Positions 45,761-54,139 of a DNA stretch of 54,139 nucleotides are shown here, in pieces. The position numbers and the translations under genes were made by a program. Origin of the DNA: Basidiobolus heterosporus B8920. Lineage: Eukaryota; Basidiobolomycota; Basidiobolomycetes; Basidiobolales; Basidiobolaceae. Below the pieces are notes generated by a model that saw only the letters and a program-made list of their open reading frames with translations, was not told where the DNA came from and ran no database searches. Where the stretch lies: the NCBI GenBank assembly GCA_000697455.1, contig JNET01034168.1:1-54139 (forward strand). The letters are read 5' to 3'. Positions within the stretch are counted from its first letter, which is position 1; every line of letters begins with the position of its first letter.

Positions 45761-46106
45761 TGTTGCACTCTTTTGGGGTACATTTATGCTAAATTGAATG
45801 GCTGGCCTGCAAGCTATACTCATGATGTATTGTTGAGAATAATGCTGCCTAGCACCAATGCAAGTGCAGTAGCATAACCACCACCCAGCAACCTCTTATC
45901 TAGAGTATTCTAATAGTAATGTCTATCAAAAATATTCTCTATGCCTTTTCTTGGTGATAATGATGTTCATAGAGTATTATTGAATCCAATGAATTCAATA
46001 GACTTGTTCCATTTTGAAGTGCCAGATCAGGCCAGGAAATTATTTTTCTGGAACAATGTGGCATGATTGGGCACTATCCAGCACTATAACATTACGACTT
46101 TGAAAA
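45761..46106. other. Unassigned sequence between copy D and the Harbinger-like unit
   Basis: No frame was recognised. The words AATAGACTTGTTCC and GGCACTATCCAGCAC recur near 50492 and 50810, so it contains pieces of repeat R or of a neighbouring element. Confidence 0.35.
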
Positions 46107-46295
46107 GGTAACATCTAAATAGAAAATAAAGCACAGTTACTTTACCAAAAGCAGGTAAACACCAACACTTAACTCTATTAGCTTCTACTCAAAGAGGCTT
46201 AAGTCTAAAGCTCTTAGAGGGTACTTTCTTATTTACATATACTGGCAGTGTATGAATATTCTAACTGCTTTACTAATTTTTGAATCATTTCCTTC

Positions 46296-47068
46296 TTATG
46301 ACTTTCCTCTGAATTTTCCTGCAGTGATACTTAATCTTTTTAGAAATGCAAAACTATGCCCAACTTTTACTCTAAAACATGCAAATATATCATTATAAGT
46401 CTTTTGTCTTTGAGTCAAAACTCCGGCTCTAGGTTTCTTGAACCCAGTTATGCAACCAATTCTTTTACATTCTTCTCCAATATATGCCAGATCTGCCATT
46501 GTTTACTCCCATCTCTCCAAGGGTGGAGGATTTTCAACCCAAAGTCTCTTATCATGAATGCTTCCAGGGTATGGTCCACTAAATCAAACAATGTTTTGTT
46601 CCAGGTCAGTCAGAGCTTGAAATTTCACACAGTGTGCCTTGTACTTTCCTGAGTAAAATACCCTCTGCTCCCTAATAGGCTTATTGGTTCTAACTGGAAA
46701 AGTGTCCAAGATACTCTTGATATTTGTTCTCTTAGAGAATATCCTTGGAAGAGCAGGAGATCGGCAGGTCTTAGTCTTTGAGCCCATGCTTCTTGCATTT
46801 CATCCACTACTGAAGCTAGATAATCCTCAGAAATCTCAAGCTTAGCATGAAAGCTCCTGCTACCAGTTAGCCCAGATATGGTAGAGTGATACCTTATAGG
46901 GCAGTAATTTCTATAATAGCTGAATAGTCTTGCTAACTGACTTCTTGTAGGTATAAAGGTTAAAGGATTACAGTATTTGATACATATCTCTTCCAAGATA
47001 TCAACTGGAAAGCCAGTAGTGGCAATAGGATTGATTAAGAGTAACCAGAGAGAGTGAAAGGATTCCAT
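46296..47068 (-). pseudogene. PIF/Harbinger-like (DDE_Tnp_4) transposase remnant
   Basis: The catalytic domain reads in one minus frame from about 46787 to 46296 with two stops (near 46580 and 46503). Blocks are ILDTFPVRTNKPIREQRVFY, SGKYKAHCVKFQALTD, FSGPYPGSIHDKRLW, DLAYIGEECKRIGCITGFKK, LTQRQKTYNDIFACFRVKV and GHSFAFLKRL. They match the order D.T..PI.RP..EQ..YYSGK.K.H, PGS.HD, AD.GY.G and VEH.FG.LK of the family. The first two Asp remain, but the Glu of VEH is Gly (GHSF). The upstream frame 46625-47068 probably holds the N-terminal helix-turn-helix part (LTFIPTRSQLARLFSYYRNY) but overlaps in another frame, so a frameshift lies between them. Confidence 0.7.
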
Positions 47069-47333
47069 GTGTTAGTGAATTGATCTGGCATGATACAGCC
47101 CAGATGTGAACACTTTTTCATATTTATGGTAATAAATTAGCTTCCTTATAATTTCCTTGCAGTTCATGTCATCAATGTCCTAATTGTACCAATTATGATC
47201 ATTTTGAATTGTACATTAGTGTAAATCAAAGTTTACATGATATTATGCTAAAGTTGAAGAAAACAACAGGTAATGGTATTTGATTACAGCCATGCAAGTG
47301 GAATTGAAGCAGGATGTTATCAGTTTCGCTCAA

Positions 47334-47349
47334 GTGGGATCACTCCCAC
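47334..47349. other. Hairpin GTGGGA-TCAC-TCCCAC
   Basis: A 6-bp stem with a 4-base loop lies 124 bp upstream of the plus frame at 47473. A related hairpin lies at 48802-48819. The two sequences align as direct copies (GTGGGATCACTCCCACACA and GTGAGATTACTCACACAAG). Confidence 0.4.
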
Positions 47350-47472
47350 ACACAATAACATAAATATTACAGAGTTAAACTTACAGCCTATGATATAAAT
47401 GGATGTCTGATTCAGGGTGAAACCAGATAAAGATTATTTAAGATACTGTTTATATAAATCAGGAAGGCTAAT

Positions 47473-48537
47473 ATGGAAGGAGATATTCAGTTAGCAACAA
47501 CCACTACTTTAGGACAGGATCCTTCAACTTCCAATATTTTGCAGATGAGATCTAACAAGGGAAGGTATGGTGTGGGTGGGATTGCACCCAATAATTTCAC
47601 TATGGCACAAGTATCTACAATGGACTCATATGAAAATATATGGGAACTAACAATCAATCATGCAGAGGCTGATAATGTTCAAAGCAGATAGAGATGGAAG
47701 CTTCTCTCTAGGCAGCTTTGGCAAGAGTACTATATAAAGATGCCTGCTGAATTTTGTAAAAAGATTTACAACAAAACTGCAAAAGAAACTAGAGCCAAGT
47801 TAAGAAGAAGATATTATGACTTCCGGTTTGCTTTCAAGCACTTCTGTATGCAGTACTGCTTTTACGGCCCAGAAGCATTGGTATCTGCCTCAACATTAGA
47901 AACTGAAGTAGTACTGAACACATATATGCCAATGCTTGACTCAACATTGAGGGAACTCTTGAGCAAAAGGTGTGAGTTCCAAGAGTCTTTTGAGAGTACT
48001 ATGGGAAGACTTTCCAGTGCATCCATGAGAAGAAAGGCTGCTGATTTTCAAGATTCACTTGAATTACTGGATGAAGACAAAGAAGAGTTGTGATCACAAA
48101 AAACAAAATCACAACTGTGCAAAATTAAGCAAAGATGGCATCATTTTTCTATTACTGAAACTTCTATTAGTGCAACACCTCAAAGTGCCACTCCTTCCAG
48201 AGAAAGAACTGTAGAGTAGTCTACTGTTAGGCAAGATAGAAGGGAGGCAAGTAGGCCAAAGGAAGCAAGTAGATCAAGACAAGCAAGGAGCTCACTGACT
48301 CAAAGAGATGACATAGTGACCGCTGAGGTAATTGCAAGTGAATACAAAACCAACAATGAAATTATTATGCCTAGGTGGTCATACCAACAACCACATTCTA
48401 GAAACCTACTAAGCAGAAGAACATTGTCTCACAGACAGGAAGCTAGTGAACCAATGACCGGTAAGTCAGCACAGAGAGAAAGACCTAAGCCTAGTAAACT
48501 TACTGTTGAAATAGCTCAGCATGATCATTGCAGGTGA
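47473..48537 (+). pseudogene. Unknown protein frame, 355 codons, three in-frame stops
   Basis: One reading frame runs from ATG 47473 to the stop at 48535-48537. It is interrupted by TAG at 47689, TGA at 48091 and TAG at 48217, with no shift of frame. Residues 70-120 are basic and helix-rich (LSRQLWQEYYIKMPAEFC, TRAKLRRRYYDFRFAFKHFC). Residues 150-200 are predicted helical (MLDSTLRELLSKRCEFQESF). The C-terminal third is rich in Arg, Ser, Gln and Lys. I do not recognise a family. Because it diverges from a Harbinger-like transposase, it may be the DNA-binding partner protein of that element. A recently dead host gene is also possible. Two of the stops could be single C-to-T changes from CAG or CGA. 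Confidence 0.55.
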
Positions 48538-49330
48538 TCTTGGTTCTAATTGCACACTTGCATATCTTGTTTATCACCTGAATATCAATAGCCCATTATG
48601 TTACTTTCATATATTCCTTTTTGATTAAAATAGGTTTTAATCAATACATTCAATAATAAACCATTACTAAATAAAGAATCCGATTAAACATGGCAAGGTT
48701 AAGACATAGCCAAATATTCAATTAGCCATTATTATGATTGTGCATGATTTAAAACCTATCCTACGGGTATGCAGCAAATTATACATTTTGCATACAGGAT
48801 GGTGTGAGATTACTCACACAAGATTGTGTCCAATCATAAAAGTTGCGTTCCTGCTTGCGCAAGCATGATTGCAGTGATTAATGCCCAATTGTTATCATGA
48901 TCAATATAGCAGGTCAATGGTGAACCAATAATGTCAATAGGTTAGATCCAATAATAGCCCACAATTATGATTACAAAATATTATCACTTGATTAAGTGGT
49001 AAGTGCCTATATAAATACAGTATTGTTGCACATTCAAATGTAAATGTTACCAAGGTATCACTCATCCATTACCAGTTATAGATACCGGTTCCACTGTTAG
49101 TTGGTTCAATCACACGTGATATTAAGAAAATATGTATTGTGTGTGATTGTGGTGCAATGAGGTTTTCTCATGCCTATAGGACCAGATCAAACTGATATCT
49201 TGATGGCACAATAATTTTGGTGGTGATTATCAGATTGCACCTGACAGGCTCTATAGTCCAAGATCACACCACACAATCAAACCTGGTCCAATGGAACAAG
49301 CCTATTAATTGTTAATGCAGTTGCTAAATT
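48538..49330. other. Stem-loop-rich region, CpG-bearing, no gene
   Basis: It contains a 14-bp palindrome TGCTTGCGCAAGCA (48852-48865) and the hairpin GTGTGAG-ATTA-CTCACAC (48802-48819). It also has the inverted repeat CAATCACAC (49108-49116) with GTGTGATTG (49141-49149) and related GTGTGG-type words near 49265. Several CpG sites persist. No open frame was found. It may be the terminal region of the Harbinger-like element and one or more small hairpin elements. Confidence 0.4.
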
Positions 49331-50035
49331 CAAGCTCTTCTCAGCACTGAAATGATAATTTCATGAAGGTTTTCTGCTTAACCTCTTATTTTTAGAACTC
49401 AGCCATGGCTTTTTTAGAACATCTTATAGAGTTCATTTGCCTAAGGACTTAAATGATTGCTGCAATTGAAATGGAGCTTCTTTGTTTGTCATCATGTAAC
49501 ATTTCAGTGTACTTCAATCTTGATCTTGAAGAGAAGAGCACTCCTAGCTCACAGGTTTAATATATATTGCCAATTTGCTTCATGTGACTAACATGAGGTT
49601 ATCTTATAAATGTCTTGCCAATACAGTAACATTTCAACTTTGTTTGGAAATTGTATGCATTTCAATTGACATAGACAAACAATGCAATGTTTATTGCAGG
49701 TTTGAATATGTTATCCTTCATTTAACTGATGCCATGAAAATATATGTAAACTAGGAAAAAGCAACTATCTGCTGTCCATACACCCTCAGGAAACACAGGT
49801 TAGACCTTGGGAGGGATAAGGAAAAGGGATTGTCAAAGAAGAGTGCTTAGGCTTTGGGTTTCAAGTATCAACCCTTGATACATACCCTACCACAATAAAT
49901 GTACTATGAAGACAAAACAACATCACGTATAGATACCAGATAAGATTAGGAAATATACGTACCACAATCAAGAAGAGTAATCAAAGGACCAACCTGATCC
50001 CAAGGGCATTATTCATGGAAACTGAGTGGCAGTGT
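49331..50035. other. Unassigned AT-rich sequence
   Basis: No reading frame, LTR, RNA gene or repeat match was recognised apart from weak similarity to the end of the CACTA companion fragment near 50015-50040. Confidence 0.35.
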
Positions 50036-51640
50036 AGTGTTCAAATTGAATTTCATACATTTACAACTACTTGCAGGCTATTTTCACCTGTTTTAACATA
50101 TGACATTCAACTTGTTGCTAGTGCTAAGATAATTGCAAATATTTCAAATGCAATGCAAGCAGCTGCCAGTCCATGTAGCCGTACATAATTACAGTGCTAA
50201 TGTATCCCTGTCTCTTGGCTATCCAATGGTAAGAAGTATATCTCATATAAGCCATTTTTGGCACAGTTATGAAATGAAGAAGTGTCTGATGTCTAAGTTG
50301 GAAAGCCTAAATAAGGCAACTATTGCTGATCAGAAATTGAATGCCTATAACTGTTAATCCAACCAATCAGACCACTTCAAATCTTCACCATCTTTGAAAT
50401 GGGGGCTGGGCTCTATGTCAGCCAACTTTTGGCTTTTTTAGTTAATCTTTTAGTATTTCACTGGTCATCAAAGCTGCATCACTAATAGACTTGTTCCGTT
50501 TTTTTGCCCTGAAAAGTGCCACAGCATGCCAAATAGTGCAACCTGCCAACATTTAGTGTATAATCTGAGAAGCTGCATAAATAGAGTGCCTGAAATATCT
50601 GAGGCACATTTGGCCAGTTAACCTCCTGATTTCACATTTGTAGGCTGTATGGCTGCACCATTTCCCATGTTAACAACTACAGAGCCCAGTTTTTAAAATA
50701 AAAACAAAGCATATATGCAGGAGTATGTAAAGGGATCTTGGCATCCTATTTCCATACTTAAGGTCTCTATGGTTTGTATTTGTCAGCCTCTACAATGTTG
50801 CATGCTCTGGCACTATCCAGCACAATCCAAGGGAACAAGTCTTATGATTAGTCATTCTATGATTAGCATATGCCCTTAACCATTTTCTGGGGGCTTGAAT
50901 GATAAATCTCTTCCTAAATCCTCCACAACTCTGGATAAACTGTACCTTACAGCAAAAGACATATTGTTGCTACCTTTCCTTCCTTCTTTAAGCAAAAGAT
51001 ATCTTTACTTAAAGATTCATAGCTTTATTAAAGTATTTAGTGTTTACAACAAGTTTAATTACTGAGGGCTAAAGTTGCAACTTCTGGATTGGTATTAATA
51101 CAAGGAAGACTGTGTTTGCCAGCCAAAGTGTAAGAATAGGTTCTATTTTCTGAATTTTCTGTAAAGAGCAACCCTTTGAGTTTACAAGTGTAACAATCAT
51201 ACTTCATAGTATATGCTTTGTCTTAAATATCTCCCATATTGTGCCCTTGTGGGATAAAGATCTGTTAGTCTTTGTAGTTATTGGTAAAAGCTGCAATCTT
51301 TTCAAGACATGGCTGGTGGAGCTTACAGTTGTTTGACATTAGAAGCTTTAGTACTGCTTCAAGTCAAAGGACTGAGAAGCCAGTATATTTATTTAGTTAA
51401 GATGCCAGCTTATGTTGGGGACTATAGCACTTTAGCTTATCTCTCACAAGCCTGCGGCTTTATTACCCTTCACAAAGAGTGGTGGTATTTCCTGTCTAGA
51501 GAAAGGCTTATGCATTCTATCAGTTTTTAGATCTGCCAGTTATGTTCAGCTTTTGCTGGAAACTTGTAGTAGGGATGCTGCTCTCACTATCTGATCCCTA
51601 CACCTCAAAACAGTAGTACTACCTAGGTAGACACTTCAGC
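50036..51640. repeat. Repeat R, copy 3 (longest)
   Basis: It matches 16320-17095 at both ends and holds about 800 bp more in the middle. On the minus strand, around 51110-51210, a frame reads KAYTMKYDCYTCKLKGLLFT, aligning with the CYLC frame of copy 2. The CxxC pair suggests a zinc-binding segment of an unrecognised transposon protein. The end near TTTGCTGGAAACTTGTAG...TGATCCCTACAC is shared with copy 1. Confidence 0.6.
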
Positions 51641-51998
51641 CTCTGTTAGTAATCAATGTTTATCACTTGTTGAGAAGACGACATGCCATGAAAACAACCT
51701 TTAAAAATATCATCAACATCTTAAGAAATGTGGATTCTAACAACTGGAAGTACACAAGCAGGTTAAACTCAAGTAACATCTAGTTCAATGGCTGTGGCCA
51801 TCTAATATACACAAAACCCTTGCTAGAAGCTAACAAATCAAATGACCTAGAAGATCCAAGTACACACTGTAGTCTAGTAATGTGGCATTTATAGCAAAGA
51901 ATCTTCAAGATAGAGCTGCTATACATAATACAGCACTGTTATTAGCTGTGCCAACAAAGCATTGGCTGCAACTGTAAAGATAGCAGTAGAGGGTATAC
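51641..51998. other. Unassigned stretch between repeats R and S
   Basis: No frame or repeat similarity was recognised. It is AT-rich with ordinary composition. Confidence 0.35.
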
Positions 51999-52287
51999 TA
52001 TGCTGAGAGTCTCTTGGCTTGTAGCACAAGCACCATTTCCTCATGAAGAAAATATAGAGCATGGTTATTGTATGCAAATGCAAAGTCTAACACCAATCAA
52101 TTGCTTGTATGGCTGATATGCCAAAGCACCATATACAGAAAGACTCAGTTAAGGTTCCCTAGCAATATAAGCATAGCATATAAGGACCCAAAACTCAGTG
52201 GATTGAGCACTCTGCTAGAGTAAGTGAGGCCCCAGGAACAAGTCCTTGCCAGATTAGTATATCTCCCCAAGCAACTTCAGCACACTG
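51999..52287 (+). repeat. Repeat S with tRNA-like domain, plus copy
   Basis: It aligns with the minus strand of 34200-34520 over its whole length, including the flank after the tRNA-like part (TCTCCCCAAGCAACTTCAG). It ends where CACTA copy C starts. Confidence 0.65.
52184..52256 (+). tRNA. Degraded tRNA-like copy in repeat S
   Basis: The D arm (ACTC/GAGC), the anticodon loop CTAGAGT and the T arm (CCAGG, loop, CCTTG) are recognisable. The acceptor stem and box B (GGAACAAGTCC) are mutated. It is the plus-strand counterpart of 34257-34329 and is not a working tRNA. Confidence 0.6.
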
Positions 52288-54139
52288 TCCTCATGGAAAT
52301 TAATTTCGTCAGATCTGGATCTGATCTGGATCTGATTTGTGTGATCCCGCCATAAAATTGTTAGGTCACCGGCTAGTTATTAATTATTAGGTGATCTGCT
52401 GGTCTTTTGATGGTTTTATGACAGTATTCATGTTGTATTTATCCAGCAGCTGTACATCTATTAATTTCATTATTACGGTGCCATCCCATCACATTTATCT
52501 AGTGGTATTCCTGCGTCATGCATTCAAATATTTTTATTTACTTAGTATTCCACTCATAATGAGTGTCAAAAAATACTAAATATTTGCTCTTGCTCACCTC
52601 TACATATGCACAAATTTGATTCAACAGGCACAATTCAACTACATCTATATACTTCCCTTCCATACGCACATTGGCAAAATTACTATACATGCTGTATCTT
52701 TTATAACACATTCACTTTGCTAGTAAATGGTACCTTGTGCTGGTGGAAACCATGATGAGTTGTTGTACTTGCACAAACACTTGCTGTATACTCAGCCAAA
52801 ATATGCCACTTGATATTTGAATATCGGTTTGGTTACTATGTTGCTTACTATGACTGGAAAATACTATACCACATCCAAAGGTAAACACCTAGATGTTCTC
52901 CCAAGTGATTCCTGCAAGATATTGTTTAATTCTCCCTAAAGTATAATGAAAATAAAGTTAGTATGGTGCAATTTACACAGAAATATGGCCTCAGAGTTAG
53001 GGGTTGTCCATGGATTTAGTGCAGTCAGTCAAGCTCTTCCAACCACCCAAGAAAGCCCATGGATGCAACCATATGATACTCCTGCTGCTTTTCCTCTCCT
53101 TGGTATTTGGTCCATGCTCCATTTGGTAGTATCTATCGCCAATTTTGCTGTAGCATTCTTGATGAGGTTGGCATATCGTAGAACTGCCAATTTTGCCTGA
53201 TTCAGAATTTCTCCACATATGTGTTCCATGGGAAACTCCCAGAAAGTGTAACATGGTCCAATTACCGCCAAACATTGTGCCAAGTGTAGTAATGAGTGGA
53301 CAGAATAGCGGCATAAATTGATTTGGCCAGGAATGTGTCTGTAGTAGAGCTTCTCAAATCCTGTCACAAACTCCTCACAAAGACAATGAATATGGTGTAA
53401 ATCAGCAACCGTTAGCTTGTGTCTTAGATAGATGTCGGTAATATCTACAAAGAACTCCCAATCCTTCCAGTAGATATTTGGCAGAAATGTCTTCAAAATA
53501 CCGCTAGAATAATTACATATCCAATACTTCCAATCCTGACATTTAAATAACTTTATGCTGGTGTGGATATTCATCAGTGTGGGTAAAATATGATGGTGTG
53601 CAGATATCACCTAGTACTTTGCCAATTACTGGGAACTTCTCTGGTATTTCAAATGTACCATTAAGGTTCAGCTTGCCACTATATAACTTGGTCATCAATA
53701 TAGGTATATTATTGAAAAGTAAGTGCATGGCACCCAATGGGAAGCTTGCTGTCCAGCTAAGGCTCTTCAGTAGTAAGATTGCTGGCTTATGGCTAATGCC
53801 TGTTTCAATTGAAGGGAATGACGATTCTTCACAAACTGTTGCCAACATGTCAGATTCATCACGGTTTTTGAATGGTATGAGTTGGTTGTTTACTGTTGTG
53901 TTAGGGTAATAATAATGTGAATGACCTGATGAATATACTCCCTTCATTTTGCGGAATCTACAACATGCCATTGCATTGTGTCCCCAGAATCTGGCTACTT
54001 TGCTCTGCACTGGTGTGTCACCTATACATACAATGATGTGACCTTTTACCACCTGGTTGTCTATTGATACTCCTCTGGCAAGACACCAAAACTCTTCAAT
54101 CAATGGAACAAGGAAGCTGTCAAGGTTTCCTGGTGATTT
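52288..54139 (-). mobile_element. CACTA-like transposon copy C, cut by the window end
   Basis: The left end reads CCTCATGGAAATTAATTTC then GTCAGATC, matching the ends of copies A and B. It continues past base 54139. It lacks the MITE found in copy A, giving the empty site. It adjoins repeat S directly. Confidence 0.75.
52935..54139 (-). pseudogene. Tnp2-type transposase, copy C (best preserved, partial)
   Basis: The Tnp2 core (53543-54103) is open for 186 codons and keeps IGDTPVQSKVARFWGHNA and the Cys-containing MACCRFRKMKG. The DUF4218-like part (53029-53610) is open for 193 codons, with FLPNIYWKDWEFF, SVHSLLHLAQCLAVIGPC and FWEFPMEHICGEI, followed by a few more codons after one stop to about 52935. 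The two long frames are offset near 53577. Either a frameshift or a short intron could explain this, but only copy C has a GT in the place a donor would need. The N-terminus lies outside the window. Confidence 0.75.

Larger units (their letters stand above)
46107..49051. mobile_element. Candidate PIF/Harbinger-like transposon with two divergent frames
   Basis: It contains a DDE_Tnp_4-type transposase frame on minus (46296-47068) and an unknown frame on plus (47473-48537), transcribed away from a 400-bp gap. Known Harbinger elements usually carry a transposase and a Myb/SANT-like partner. The limits given are a candidate 14-bp inverted repeat, GGTAACATCTAAAT at 46107-46120 against the complement of ATGTAAATGTTACC at 49038-49051, with two mismatches. 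The expected TWA target duplication is not seen (AAA and AAG), so the ends are uncertain. Confidence 0.4.

Noticed and set aside
47689-48219. Stop-codon recoding (alternative genetic code) in the 47473-48537 frame
   Set aside because: All three stop types also break gypsy, copia and CACTA genes here at positions where sense codons are expected, along with frameshifts. General decay is the simpler explanation.

Overview
The window is a repeat graveyard from a eukaryotic nuclear genome, most likely a fungus. I find no intact host protein gene. The DNA is AT-rich and almost every stretch over 500 bases can be assigned to a decayed transposable element. Reading frames of known transposon proteins are still readable but carry in-frame stops and frameshifts, and CpG is strikingly rare inside the elements (one CpG in the 354-base LTR at 22632-22985, against about ten in the first 460 bases of the window). 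That pattern fits methylation or RIP-like C-to-T decay. The fungal assignment is inference: it rests on the Tnp2 plus DUF4218 type of transposase and on a yeast-type initiator-tRNA match at the copia primer sites. I cannot name the species.

Layout. 1-504: sequence without recognised repeats. 505-10147: two copies of a CACTA-like DNA transposon in opposite orientation (A, minus, from 728; B, plus, 5021-10147). B is complete end to end: it has matching ends starting CCCTATGA, a Tnp2/DUF4218 transposase on the plus strand and a divergently transcribed companion frame on the minus strand. Copy A carries a 198-bp MITE (2046-2243) with the same ends and six TGCTGGT motifs. 10240-10990, 16320-17095 and 50036-51640: three copies of an unclassified repeat (R). 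11072-34240: plus- and minus-strand Ty1/copia remnants, with a 4.9-kb Ty3/gypsy element (25185-30105) nested inside one of them. 34200-43640: a minus-strand copia element invaded by a minus-strand gypsy element (35912-39340) and by solo LTRs, then further copia pieces. 43790-45760: a very worn third CACTA copy (D). 46107-49051: a PIF/Harbinger-like transposase remnant (minus) and a divergent unknown frame (plus) that runs 355 codons with only three stops. 51999-52287: a repeat with a tRNA-like domain, also present inverted near 34260. 52288 to the window end: CACTA copy C, the best preserved transposase.

How things fit together. The copia LTR (about 353 bp, TG...CA) is present at least ten times, including solo LTRs with exact 5-bp target duplications (TAAAA and ACAAT), one of them inside another copy of the same LTR. 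Copia internal regions begin with GGTTATGAGCCC, complementary to the anticodon arm of initiator tRNA-Met, which points to half-tRNA priming as in Drosophila copia. The gypsy element instead starts with TGGTAGCAG, complementary to the 3' end of initiator tRNA-Met. The most interesting unit is the CACTA-like system: a transposase, a divergent companion protein with a CxCxxC motif, atypical CCCTATGA ends, and a MITE that looks like a cluster of binding sites.
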